The notes: generated from the letters alone by a model not told the origin. A stretch of 64,000 nt of DNA from Dysidea avara (GCF_963678975.1 NC_089273.1:10602614-10666613); one strand, 5' to 3'; shown: positions 9,701-20,172, numbered from the stretch's first letter. Numbers and translations are program-made.

Positions 9701-9925
9701 ATATGTGACCGGATATGCGAAAAGGGGTCTTACAGTCTTTCCAAATTTCCAAGTTTGATGCCATAAGGTTTAACTTGTTGTCTTAAAATTGCATCCAGGA
9801 ATAATGCTATGATAGGAGTGTAAAGTGACCAAATTTTAGGCTGGTACCGTACTCACAAGTGAAGTTATGAATTGCCAAGTACATGCAATTGGTAAGACCC
9901 TTTTCGCAAATTCGGTCACATATAC
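9701..9925. mobile_element. MITE, TGTGACCGGAT.TGCGAAAAGGGGTCTT family (long-spacer subtype)
   Basis: Starts TATATGTGACCGGATATGCG and ends AAGACCCTTTTCGCAAATTC followed by GGTCACATAT. The interior carries the subtype signature GGCTGGTACC.TACTCACAAGT..TGCCAAGTACATGCAATTGG, shared with elements at 17432, 22468, 26398, 45533 and 63385. No ORF. A (TA)n run follows at about 9942-9963. Confidence 0.85.
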
Positions 9926-10299
9926 ACACTTAATTAACATTAATATATATATATATATATATATACTTAATATATTAAAGAACAGTATATGGTGCAATTC
10001 TCCATCAGATCAAGATACTGTTCACTTGAATTTCCACAGTACACTGATCAATATGTGTCATCTTCTCACTCGTCCCCCTATAAAGTTCAGTTACAAAGAA
10101 GTGTGACATAGTAGATAATATACAAAACAATTCCTTGAAAAAGCAATGAAATATAATTCAAAAACATCAACTTAAAGCAGTTAGCTGAAAATTGGCATGT
10201 AGCTGGAATAGTCATCGCAGAAAGTCCTTGCAGTAGTACAGAACAATCGGTATGTAAACCACTAAATTATGATTCCAAAGCCACTACGTGTAGCAAATA

Positions 10300-10790
10300 C
10301 GAGATCGAGATACTCTAATAGAACAGTCACCCTAATAGAGCATTCAGCTAGTTCATGACTTACTCCATTATAGATTGCAAGTCATGCTGTAGGGAGTCCA
10401 GCAGCAACCAGTTAACACTGTAGATAGTTCAACTACAAGTAAGTCACCTTGCAGAGAGTTCAGCTACAAAGAAACCATCTTGTAGAGAGCTCAGCTACAA
10501 ACAAATCACCTGTACAGAATTCAGCTACAAACAAATCACCCTGTAGAAAGATCAGCTAGAAGAAGTCACCTTGTAGAGAGTTCAGCTGCAAACAAATCAC
10601 CCTGTAGAGAGATCAGATAGAAGAAGTTACCTTGTAGATAGTTCAGCTACTAACAAAATCCTGTAGAGAGATCAGATAGAAGAAGTTACCTTGTAGGTAG
10701 TTCAGCTACAAATGATTCACCCTGTAGAGAGATCAGCTAGAAGGACTCACCTTGTAGAGTGTTCGGTTATAAAGAAACCACCATGTAGAG
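10300..10790. repeat. Tandem satellite array, ~33-bp monomer, copy 1
   Basis: Opens with GATCGAGATACTCTAATAGA and CAGTCACCC, then about a dozen imperfect monomers alternating (A)GTTCAGCTACAAA(C/G)AAA.CACC and TGTAGAGAGATCAGCTAGAA, each near 33 bp. The same opening and the same monomers occur at 24285-25420, and both arrays are followed by the same TTTGTACATTTACTGATAAA segment, so the array is part of a larger composite repeat. Confidence 0.8.
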
Positions 10791-10960
10791 TTCTATAATA
10801 AATATATGTATTATATATTATAATTTGTACATTTACTGATAAAATCAAAAATATTTAATACCTGCTTCATCTTTTCTTCTTCCTGTGGTAAAGAAAAAAA
10901 CAAAGGTTTAAAAAGCTCCAAAGCCGACCATAGGGTATACAAATACAAAAAGAAGTGAAA

Positions 10961-11288
10961 TCTAATCAAAAACAGCCAAGCTGTAAAAAAGGAGTGCGGC
11001 CCTTGAAAAGGCTATGGTGAAAAAAGATGTGAAATCCAAGGTGGCGGCCAAGAAATGGCTGTGATGGTAGGTTAATGGTAAAAATTTTAATAACGACAAT
11101 TCAGGTGAATTTGGTGCCGCTTGGTCAATTGGCACAAAATTCACCAGAATTGTCGTTATTAAAATTTTTACCATTAACCTACCATCACAGCCATTTCTTG
11201 GCCGCCACCTTGGATTTCACATCTTTTTTCACCATAGCCTTTTCAAGGGCCGCACTCCTTTTTTACAGCTTGGCTGTTTTTGATTAGA
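10961..11288. repeat. Perfect 142-bp-arm palindrome
   Basis: The left arm 10961-11102 and right arm 11147-11288 are, by eye, exact reverse complements (TCTAATCAAAAACAGCCAAG.. to ..CTTGGCTGTTTTTGATTAGA). The 44-nt spacer itself pairs imperfectly (GGTGAATTTGGTGCC against GGCACAAAATTCACC). Two 70-aa mirror-image frames on opposite strands are by-products. A single diverged arm of the same sequence lies at 25596-25660. Confidence 0.9.
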
Positions 11289-11763
11289 TATAATATACAT
11301 AATAGATTCAATGATCAACCATTAAAAGCATTGCTTCTCTTGCTGCTGCTTATACTGCTTGTTGCTTGCTGCTGCTGCATGATGTTGCTTACTGCTAGCT
11401 GCTGCTGCTTGTTGCTGCTGCTTGTTGCTGCTGTTTGATGTTGCTTACTGCTAGCTGCTGCTGCTTGTTGCTGCTAGCTGCTGCTGCTTGTTGCTGCTAG
11501 CTGCTGCTTGTTGCTGCTAGCTGCTGCTTGTTGCTGCTAGCTGCTGCTTGTTGCTGCTGCTTGTTACTGCTAGCTGCTGCTACTTGTTGCTGCTGCTGCT
11601 AGCTGCTGCTGCCGCTTGTTGCTGCTAGCTGCTGCTGCCGCTTGTTGCTGCTAGCTGCTGCTGCCGCTTGTTGCTGCTAGCTGCTGCTGCCGCTTGTTGC
11701 TGCTAGCTGCTGCTGCCGCTTGTTGCTGCTAGCTGCTGCTGCTAGCTTGCTACTAGCTGCTGC
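11289..11763. repeat. CTG-rich minisatellite, sharing its 5' flank with the 56242 CTG array
   Basis: The flank TATAATATACATAATAGATT..AACCATTAAAAGCATT (11289-11332) also precedes the pure CTG array at 56126-56170. Here the CTG tract is broken into longer units, ending in five copies of a 26-bp unit (TTGCTGCTAGCTGCTGCTGC+CGCTTG) with a GCCG at 11611, 11637 and 11663. Confidence 0.85.
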
Positions 11764-13170
11764 TGAATGATATATGGAAAAAATGACAATTTTAAATAAT
11801 TATCATAATGTGCACTAATTATACGTGTATATATACTGTACCTTGAACCATAGCAGGAGCGGATTTGGGGGTGGGGGATAAGGGGGCTATAGGCCCCCTT
11901 CCTTTCCAAGTTAGTACTTGGCTAATAAAATGCTAACTCTTCTATGTATATCAAAAGCAGACTTATTTCAGGAACTATGCATCACTACCAACACATAATT
12001 ATAATGTCTATGTAACTATTATACCTATTGTTCAACCCTGTTCTAGGAGAGTATATATGGCTTCCTTTTCCTCAAGAGTTCTCCAAGAAAAGGTTTTGAT
12101 TGTGGGTTGCATCTTTAGTTGCAAAAGTTTTAATTGTGGGTTTTGTTTTAGTCAGATAATTAGCAGTGTTTTCCACTATGGCTATAAGAGGTGATTAGTA
12201 TGGTTTTATATTTTTAAATTGAATCAATTATGTGATTTAAAAAGTGTTAGTTTATTCGGTTAGAGTTATCAGCTTCAGTATAAAATGTAGTTACCAACTC
12301 AAACAATTAGCAAACTGTAGTATTTTGGTATTTTACAAGTTTATAAGGCTGCTACATATGAATGTAAAATCTGTATCAGTTACCTTCTGATATGACCCAT
12401 GCTGTGGGTTATGGTGCTGGTATTTGTAGCTAGCTGTAGATCAGTCTTCATAACCCAGCAGATCTAGAAATAAGTTGACCATCACAACAGTAAATTTAGA
12501 AACCCATAAATGCAAATATAGCTGCACTTTGCTAAGGGTTTCCAGTGGACTAGCTAATAGCTACTAGTATATATACCCTTCACTACATTCTACTTTTCAG
12601 TAAACTTTATTGGTATTAAGGCTAACAAAGTGTCACTAAAACTAGGCTAAGAAACATGTATACTAATAATTGTGACGTTCAACACCACTACTACTTAGAT
12701 ATACATTTTTCTGCCTCTGTTTAGTTATACATGTTACTTCCACACATTAGCCCACAAAGGTTTCCCTTATTGTCTGGCTTTGTTTTATCATGTAGCATTT
12801 AGAAACAGCATCCTTCATGCTGACTGAAAAATCATCACAGTCACACTTGTGTAGTTTGTAGTCATAGTCACCCTATGTTGATGAATTCCAGATGGTCTTT
12901 AGAAGATGATCATGATAGTCTAGTGTTCCATAAAGAGAGTCTGCCGTGAATCTTTTGATGTTGAGGCTGGGGAAAGGATTTTCCACAATTCTTCCAACCT
13001 CATGATGTGTGAAATAATCTACTTCTTCCAATGGGATCCAAGAACATTATTTTTATCAGTAAGATAGAAGTTGAGCCTGTTGAAGAGGAGCTGATGCATT
13101 GTGGTATATAGCTAGCTATATCTAAATACTTGGGAGCTTCAAATGATAAGATTATCATGCACGCAGCTAC
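11764..13170. other. Mostly unassigned; short minus-strand coding-like frame
   Basis: About 11855-11910 carries a G-rich GAGCGGATTTGGGGG..AGGCCCCC end typical of element termini. On the minus strand 13046-12873 is open for 57 codons (CSWIPLEEVDYFTHHEVGRI.. to ..LLKTIWNSST stop); it reads like protein but has no good splice site and no family. Nothing else is supported. Confidence 0.3.
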
Positions 13171-13513
13171 CACTGTGAAAAAGAGGGATATAAGATGGTA
13201 TTTCCAGTGGTTGATTAAATACATAAAAGCTTGGTATAACCTGTATTATACTAACAATCTCACGTAAGGCTTTAGTTAATGTGTTAAACATACTGAAACA
13301 ATATATGCGATGGTATAGTGTGGGCATTGAATTAGATATAAGCTATTTCAGGTAATTAATGTGGTATATAAACTGAAACCATATATGCAATAGTATAGTA
13401 TGCATTATACTAAAGTATAACATGAGTATAATATAGGATTTATAGTACGGGCTTATTTGTATTCAATAAGCCACTGGAAATACCATCTTATATCCCACCT
13501 TTTTCACAGTGTA
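13171..13513. mobile_element. MITE-like element with ~41-bp inverted ends
   Basis: Left CACTGTGAAAAAGAGGGATA plus TAAGATGGTATTTCCAGTGG (13171-13211) is the reverse complement of right CCACTGGAAATACCATCTTA plus TATCCCACCTTTTTCACAGTG (13472-13512) with a few mismatches. Interior about 260 bp, AT-rich, noncoding. Confidence 0.75.
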
Positions 13514-13701
13514 CTCAATGCATAATGCAGTCAGTTAATGGAAAAGTAAATGTGTTTTGATAAATTGAAATTCCATTATTTTCCACTGAAAAACTGCTAA
13601 AAACACTCTCTGATTCACTTTTAGAGGGCCTAAATTTCAAAAATTTCTTTGGGGGATGCCTAGCCTTGCATTATCATAACATGTGATAAATGTAATACAG
13701 T

Positions 13702-13918
13702 GGAACCTCAGATATCTGAGCCCCTTGGGACCAGGGGTGGTCCATAAATATGAAAATTTGCGTCTCTGAAACTATTTATAAATAACAGCATAATGAAAAT
13801 ATCAGTATTTCAGCTATCCTAATAGAACAGTCACTACTCTAACAGAGCAGTCATTTCTGTAGTTCAGTTAACCTAAAATTTGGGTTCGGATACGTAACTG
13901 CATGAGGTTCCACTGGAC
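13702..13918. mobile_element. MITE with pogo-like ends (CAGTGGAACCTCA..TGAGGTTCCACTG)
   Basis: Termini ACAGTGGAACCTCAGATAT and GCATGAGGTTCCACTGGA are inverted. The interior holds two CTAATAGA/CTAACAGA..CAGTCA motifs and an inverted CCCTTGGGACCAGGGG. CAGTnGAACCTC ends are typical of Tc1/pogo-type MITEs (family knowledge). Confidence 0.65.
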
Positions 13919-14007
13919 CAAGAATTTGTTTACGTATATCTAAACATGGTTATGCATGGAGTAGAATATATACAAGTATGTATAATTTGCAATTGCTTAA
14001 TTTCAGC

Positions 14008-14062
14008 ATGGCAGATATCCAAGATAATGTTTCACTGTTATCAGATAATGACAATGATCAAA
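14008..14062 (+). pseudogene. Orphan first coding exon paralogous to the dispanin-like gene
   Basis: After the acceptor TTGCTTAATTTCAG, ATG at 14008 reads MADIQDNVSLLSDNDNDQ, then (CAAA|GTTAGT) a donor at 14063; unspliced it stops at TAG 14065. The exon at 46964 reads MADLEDKVPLLSDNDNDQ with the same acceptor environment (GTATAATT..TTTAATTTCAG). No matching exons 2-4 were found downstream, so it is probably a duplicated exon or the start of a decayed copy. It retains the acidic dileucine-like D-x-N-V-S-LL arrangement. Confidence 0.55.
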
Positions 14063-14416
14063 GTTAGTATGTACAATAATTGAGTAGTTTATTGCCAAAT
14101 AAGTGTTCTGTGCACTTTGTGAAGTGATGAAGAAGTTGTAGGGTAAGGTGAAAATTAAACATTATAGGGCAAGTTGTCCAATTATTAGCCAGCGTGATTA
14201 TTGTCATGTAGTTGAGTACACAATATACGTGTGTAGCAGCAGCTAAAGCTTGTATGACAGGAGATTGGGGAACTGGCTGGGGGTATCCTTTCCCTGGGGA
14301 TTTCTTTTGCAAAAATATGGCTTTTTTGAAAAATTGTTAAAATGTCTATAACAAACTTGAGATAGATAAGCATTTTTAGGAATCAATCTTTTTTTAAGAA
14401 ACTGCTATAGTCAATT

Positions 14417-14645
14417 TGCATTTACCTGAGCCCCAACCAAATACAGCAATATCAAAGAGGTGAACATGTGCTCACTCCCAATGGTTTTGTACTAAATATT
14501 TTTTGTTTGCTTGCCTGAATCATCCATACTTTTGTAAGGGATATTTAGATTATTTCTTTCCTCTACCAAACCACTTTTTTGATAAATCATGTAACAAGAG
14601 TTATTAACAAAAAAGAACAAGGGCTCAGGTGATCGCAAACCAACT
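14417..14645. mobile_element. MITE with TTTGCRATYACCTGAGCCC ends
   Basis: Left TTTGCATTTACCTGAGCCCC (14418) and right GGGCTCAGGTGATCGCAAA (about 14626-14644) are inverted repeats; ~228 bp, noncoding. A lone matching end (GGGGCTCAGGTGAAC) sits at about 46880, just upstream of the dispanin-like gene's first coding exon. Confidence 0.6.
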
Positions 14646-15311
14646 ATATAATGTTATATGATCTTATTGCCCAACTGAGACTATTTGAAGCTATTGGCTA
14701 TGAATAAATTGTAACTGAAGACAATATTAACTATGCACTGAAAAGAGTGGACTGTAAGAGAGTAATAGGTTATTGAAAATATTGAAAATAACTGTTCAAA
14801 ATTGGACCTGAAAGCACTTTTCTAATTATGCACAAATATATAGTATATAACAGTAATACACTTCAGTGGTGTAGGTCAATGGTGGATCCAAGAGGGGGAG
14901 GGGGCACAGGGCTCCCCCTAAAAAATTATACATCATTGAGTTACTCTAATAGAACAGTCACTGAATAATATGACACTATTGAGAATCACCCATAGTTGCT
15001 AGGTATGAAATAACTAGCATTTGCAGAACTATCCCATGCATGGACACACTTAGCCTGCTAAGGATATTTATATATCCCATTTTTTAAGGTCAGCTATATA
15101 GCTGAACTAATCTTGACAGTCACTTATCTCTGTATAATTCTTGATCAACACTTAGAAGCAACATGATTTAGATATTTGGTAATAAAACCACTCTCCATCA
15201 AAATTTTTAGACTGAAATGTATGAAAAAGCTTCAGCCCTCCTGCTAACCTGCACCCCCCACCCCCCACCCTCCCATTCTTTGCCAAACACTGGATCTGCC
15301 CTACAATGTGT

Positions 15312-15765
15312 GGTTAGGCATGAGGCTATTATACTCCAAAAATTGAGCATTACGCTTTTGAGCAGTGCTAAAAAATCACCTATTATACTTTGGAGAATTA
15401 CCCATTATTCCCAAAATTATGCCATGCACAATTGGCTAATAATGTCAGTTTATTGCTGTATCAGACCATTTACATTGATGTTTATGCTTCAAATAGTCTT
15501 GAATTCTTTAGCTGGTTGCTGTATTAGAGTATTTCATGTCAGCGTTACTGTTTTATTAAAGTAATATTCAGTGACTGTTCTATTAGAGTTTTTGACTGCT
15601 CTATTAGAGTACCTCGATCTTTTTTAACGAAACGTGCAGTCTGCAGATTTCCTACTGTTAAAGCTTTATAATCACCTCAAAATGCTAGCATATTTTCTGA
15701 TTTCCACACATACCCAATATGCTCAAAATTATGCCGGCATAATCGCCAAATCCCTATGTGTGGTA
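15312..15765. mobile_element. MITE of the TATTATGCT-rich family (degenerate copy)
   Basis: Contains repeated ACCTATTATAC(T) and ends CTCAAAATTATGCCGGCATA+ATCGCCAAATCCCTA, matching the right end of the better preserved copy at 51998-52452. In its middle (15570-15605) are CTATTAGAG motifs flanking each other and GTACCTCGATC, as in the other copy. Confidence 0.6.
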
Positions 15766-15937
15766 CGTATATAAATGTTACAATAACAGCTATAGGATGG
15801 ATCCTCACTTGTCAGTACACCATTATAAAATCTAACTAAAAGTATGAAAATTTTGCTTAAATAAATCCAGAGCTTTTCTCTAAAAGATCATAGACACATT
15901 GTACTGTAATAGAAAGCTCATCACCAGTAAAATACAT

Positions 15938-16180
15938 AACCAGGTCTGCAAAAAGGGACACAAACTATAATAGATACCCTTCACGCAACAGATAACATCT
16001 CAGTAATGGCTTAGAACTTTATAATGCATTTTGAAAATGTATGAAATGCTTAATTGTGAGATAGAAAAATTATAGCCAATAGTATATAATGCTCAAAAAG
16101 TTATGGGTAATAGTAGTTTGAAAAAAATGGGCAAATTTTATCTGCCCACATGCCCTGTTTTAGAAGGCCTAGTCACAAAA
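15938..16180. mobile_element. MITE-like element, CAGGTCTGCAAAA / GGCCTAGTCACA ends
   Basis: Left AACCAGGTCTGCAAAAAGGGACAC, right CCCACATGCCCTGTTTTAGA+AGGCCTAGTCACAAAA. The right end recurs at about 49905-49943 (CCCACATGCCCTGTTTT..GGGCCAGTCACAAA). Ends are only partly complementary, so boundaries are approximate. Confidence 0.45.
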
Positions 16181-16301
16181 CATACAGTTTTACCTTCATA
16201 ATGTAATTGTGAAGGTAAGAGCTATTGTGATCATCACATTTGTGATGGTGGATGATATGGTATCACTAGAGTGATAAGAAGCTACATATATCACAGTGAG
16301 G

Positions 16302-16425
16302 TTAATCAGAAGTAGTTCTTGAATGTTGCCAAGAATCCTTTTGGAAAACATATCCATAGAAAGAAGTAATAATAGTCAGAATAACAGCTCCAACAGGTAA
16401 GCCTACCTTATCTCCAAGTATATAT
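16302..16425 (-). CDS. Candidate terminal exon of a membrane protein
   Basis: On the minus strand a strong acceptor (TCTTTTGTCTTTCAG, AG at 16427-16426) is followed by one base and 40 open codons to TAA at 16302-16304. The peptide YILGDKVGLPVGAVILTIIT+SFYGYVFQKDSWQHSRTTSD has one hydrophobic segment (LPVGAVILTIITSFYGYVF) and a short polar tail, as at the end of a type I membrane protein. Earlier exons (above 16440) were not identified. The other strand's CAACAG|GTAAGC donor look-alike lies inside this exon and is taken as chance. Confidence 0.4.
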
Positions 16426-16439
16426 CTGAAAGACAAAAG

Positions 16440-17430
16440 ACACATTTCTTAAGGTGACTGCTACACAATAATAGCGTTGATCCTTGAAAAGCATCTAGTA
16501 AAGGCTTGAACTAATTTATTATCCTAAACCTGCATGTGGCTACTCTGTGGTATATTTGGGATTGATATAACCAACCTACGAAATCTTAATTTTCCTTCTA
16601 GCTACTTTTTTTGTAACATAATTATGACTGGTGAGCTCTCATAAGCCACATCAAAAGAAGAATACATACATGATGCCAGACTTATTAAATTAATTTTGTA
16701 AGGTGAATGTATGTCCGGCCAACCATCAAATTATTATTGAAGAGTGAACTGGCCGTCATGCTTTGTTCTCAGTTGTAATCAACATGTTACACAATCACTC
16801 ATTGCAGAAAACATGGATGATTTTTGCTATAGGACTAAATATCAGAAGGAAGCCACAATGGGCTATACTGCAAATCAAAATTGTGAAAAGAAATGGGACA
16901 CTTTAAAACGGATATAGATACATCAAGCACCTGCTGGGCTGAATACATTAAGTGAAGCCAGGAAGGAATCTGGTAGCTAGTCAGTCAATAGAAATTCCAA
17001 AAGTAAAATTGATAACAACTCACGTAGTTAATGGAAGCTTTTTGGCTATATACTCTGTTGCATATTTGGGTACCTAGTAACTAATGTTGCCAAGGTGCTA
17101 TGTAGGTACTGTTGTGTAGTGAGGCTGAGTTCTGTCTGGTTAATATAATTTTTTATGAAAAAGTATCAACTTCAATGAAACTTAAATGCTACTGTACTGC
17201 ATTATAGTGGAGGAGAGTATCATAGCCTGTACAAAGAACATGGTTTGGTGAAGTAGTGATTCAATCCCCCCTACAGTCACCTACATGTGTTAGTCTTCTG
17301 CTCAGCAAAGATACAAAGAGTGCTGTAAGATGGCTTCTATAAGCAAACCATTAAAGGTATTCTTATGATCTCTTGCCATAATGAGCAAAACCTTGAGCAC
17401 GATAAAACAATAAGTGTGAGAGAGTGTGTC
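16440..17430. other. Unassigned; one short coding-like frame
   Basis: On the plus strand, after CACTCATTGCAG at about 16807, a frame reads MDDFCYRTKYQKEATMGYTA.. to ..KKWDTLKRI stop (16812-16917). No partner exons were recognised. Nothing else is supported. Confidence 0.3.
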
Positions 17431-17431
17431 C

Positions 17432-18370
17432 TTGTGACCCGGTCTGCGAAAAGTGGTCTTATAGCCTTTCTAAATGTGACCAGATTTAGCAAAATCAACC
17501 ATAAGGGTGCAAAAGGCAAAAGTGAGATAACAGCAGCATGAAGTTGCTGCACTATCAGGCTAACAATTTCCATATCAAACTCGCCTTCAACTTGTCGGGT
17601 CTACCATTCTCTGGCGGCCTGTATAACCACCCCAGACATCTGTACAGGTCTGTGAACAACAGGGAAGTGCTTTGGGGGGTTCATGCACTCTGAACAGACG
17701 AGCAGGGAGCTGAATGTGTGATGTATGTCTGTTTTGTGAGATTTCTGTCTATTCCCTGCCTCTGACAGGTTGTTTTGTGGTCTGGTGCCTTCATTTACCA
17801 TTCTCGTCCATTTTTTAGTCTATCTTGCCTCTGACAGGCTGTTTTGTGGTCTGGTGCCTTCATTTACCATTCTCATCTATTTTGTACTCTATCTCTTGCC
17901 TGCCCCGCCACCCCCCACCCTCCACCCCTTTTTGAGGACTCATGATACAGCAACACTGGTGAAAAAACCTATCTAAAATGGTGAGAAACTCTACAGGGAT
18001 TACCTTGGCCACTAGCTGCTCTTAATGGTTGTGAATTGCTCCATCTTTGCTAAAAAATCCAAATGTGTGCTGCCAAGGCTGGTGAGTAATAAAGCTTTAA
18101 ATTATTAAAATACGTTTTTCTCTAATTCAACAATGCGCCCATAAGGGTGATTTTCCAAAATCCAGTCACTAATAGTCAAGTTTGACTAATCAAAACTCCT
18201 CATGTTTTCAACCTATCACCTTCATATTGCACCAACCCATAGTGCTACTTTCGGGGTACAAGGGGACAAAATTACAGGGTGATACCACATTAACAAGTCA
18301 AGTTACAGGTTGCCAAGTACACGCAATTGAAAAGGCTCTAAGACCCCTTTTCACAGACCAGGTCACATAT
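17432..18370. mobile_element. Nested insertion: TGTGACC..GCGAAAA MITE split by a second element
   Basis: The outer element starts TTGTGACCCGGTCTGCGAAA (17432) and ends AAGACCCCTTTTCACAGACC AGGTCACATAT (18370), with the subtype interior GCCAAGTACACGCAATTG. After CTTTCTAAA (17474) its sequence is interrupted and resumes at about 18172 (AGTCAAGTTTGACTAATC). The insert 17475-18171 has its own ends: TGTGACCAGATTTAGCAAAA and TTTTCCAAAATCCAGTCACT. Frames within are not genes. Confidence 0.75.
17757..17894. repeat. 69-bp tandem duplication inside the nested element
   Basis: TGCCTCTGACAGG(T/C)TGTTTTG..CATTTACCATTCTC recurs at 17757 and 17826, near-identical, with a third partial start (CTTGCCTGCC) at about 17894. 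Confidence 0.85.
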
Positions 18371-18488
18371 ATCCTCTACAAACCATTTCTGAGTCACTTT
18401 GATCAAATCAATTCCTCGACCGGTGATTATTGGTACTTATAACATCAAATAAACTGTTCAAGTATTACTTGCAATAATTGACTCCATC

Positions 18489-18775
18489 ATGGACATTCAT
18501 GGTATTCAAATTAGACACTCTCTCACTGTTTTAACTGTTATAGATACAGGAGGAGTAGAACATGGCTCTTTCACCCCATTAATTTTATCTGCAACAGGTG
18601 TCACGCTGATGAATCTTGTGCATTATTTTTACAGATGCTTGCTTTTCTTGCTGAGTGAGAAGTGGTCAGAATGTTATGCTGTTGTGATGGGGTGGCTTGT
18701 TGCTGCCTGTCCTGCATTCTGTCATCAGATGTGTGAGAAGTTCTTACACTTCTGCAGGAAGGTTTTGTAGACCAG
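18489..18775 (+). pseudogene. Degenerate fragment of the C-terminal domain of a reverse-transcriptase-type element protein
   Basis: The frame contains VEHGSFTPLILSATG.., a segment resembling FYR..LLFLLSEKWSECYAVVMGWL, and Cys-rich scrambled ends. This aligns by eye with VEQASFTPLVFATTGDMG..FYRRLADHLSRRGSTSYSQTLAFIR of the fragment at 58206-59052. The GG-M..EA portion is broken, so it is decayed. Recognition comes from the shared motif order. No complete element is present. Confidence 0.5.
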
Positions 18776-19110
18776 TCTTGTCAAATTCGGTTGAGCTTAT
18801 TCAGGTGGAAAATGGATTAACTTTGTGATTGATCATAGACTTTTTGTGTAGCTAATTAGCTAATTTTTGAAATTATAATTGATACTGTTAAGCCGTGAAA
18901 AAAGCATAGATTTATAAATCCCAGGTAGACTACCTGGGGTTTGACTATGGTTAAGGCATTATTAGACAACTATCCCTCTACTAGGGACCTGCAAGGAGGC
19001 TAGCAGTAAACAGGGCGTCGGAAACCTGTAACTGAAAACTAGCTAGCATGCTGAGTGCAGATAAATTCCAGGCCTCGCAATGACTTGATCCACAGACAGC
19101 TTGCAGACCA

Positions 19111-19578
19111 ACGTTGAAACCGGGTCACTACTGCTGACCCTGATGACCCACTGACCCGGATGTGACCCGGATTAATTAAAGCCGAGACGTGTTTCGGCTA
19201 GTCTCGAGCGAGCGAACGAGTCTACATTTTGAGCGTTCGATTCGTGTTGAGTAAATATTGCAACTTCAGCCTAGCTGTAGGTTGAAGACCAAAAAAAAAA
19301 AAAAAAAAAAAAGGTCTTCACCTACTGACAATAGCTACCCCTCACCATAGATACCCTCAATTTCGTGCTACATACTACACTTACTAACAAATGAGCGTGG
19401 CTGAGCGTATGTTGGTAATGCGATAAGTGGGCGTGGCTCACGAAAGAGCTACGCGATAGCGTTTATAAGTTTCCACGTCGTCAAGCGAACAATTTCGTTT
19501 CTCACGTGATCCAATCCGGGTCAGACCCGGATGACCCGGAGAAAATGTGACCCGGATGACCCGACCCGGTTTCAACGC
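19111..19578. mobile_element. MITE with CGTTGAAACCGGGTC ends and repeated TGACCCGGATG
   Basis: Left ACGTTGAAACCGGGTCACTA and right GACCCGACCCGGTTTCAACG are inverted repeats. GACCCGG units recur in both subterminal regions (19140-19176 and 19510-19570), mostly in direct orientation. The interior includes a (A)~22 run flanked by an inverted GTAGGTTGAAGACC / GGTCTTCACCTAC hairpin (19268-19325). Noncoding. Confidence 0.7.
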
Positions 19579-19734
19579 TGTTGCAGACTAGGCAAGTGCC
19601 TGAGGAGCCACACAACCTGGGATCCAGGATTTCCTCTGCATTGAGTCAGTACTTAAACGACTTTTCGTTTTTCCAGATTTAAACCTCCGCTACTGTACGT
19701 ACAAGTACCTGCGAAAGCTGATCTACTAGCCAAG

Positions 19735-20172
19735 ATCATTATAAGGACACTCCAAATTAATTCTCTGTTTCCCGTCCACCGCCTGCACCTGGTTACTGCC
19801 AGCTCTAAATGTTCCATTATTCCGTATTCTTCCATTATTTTCCGGTTATTCTTGCATACTGATAGGCTCCAGTAAAAGCTATCCTGAAACAGTGTCAATT
19901 AACCACGTCACAGTGTCAGCAGTGCTATCAAGTCAGCACAAACTTCATGTTTCAGTTAATTTTGCAACTTATAAAGGAAGGAATAAGCTTAAGATTGCTT
20001 TTATGCAGCCTTTTGGCTGTGCCAGGCAAATAATGGCTTGAAAAGCTAGCCAATCTTATTATTATATTTTTTATTATTATTATAATGAAATAATGGATAT
20101 GGACCGCCCGCCCGCATGCAAATATGCTTGACTCCAGGACGTGAAACAGAGAATTTATTTGGAGTAGCCTAA
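19735..20172. mobile_element. MITE family with TTTGGAGYRGCCTA / GGGAAACAGAGAATTT ends, copy 1
   Basis: Left AGGACACTCCAAATTAATTC followed by TCTGTTTCCCGTCC, right GAAACAGAGAATTTATTTGG AGTAGCCTA: inverted ends of ~35 bp. A second copy in the opposite orientation is at 40949-41352; both contain the same pseudo-frame (CKNNRKIMEEYGIM..LAVTRC) which reads on opposite window strands and is not a gene. GCCCGCCCGC near 20105 is also shared. Confidence 0.8.

Noticed and set aside
10962-11287. Two mirror 70-codon frames on opposite strands
   Set aside because: Identical by construction because they lie in the arms of a palindrome; T-rich hydrophobic content and no family.
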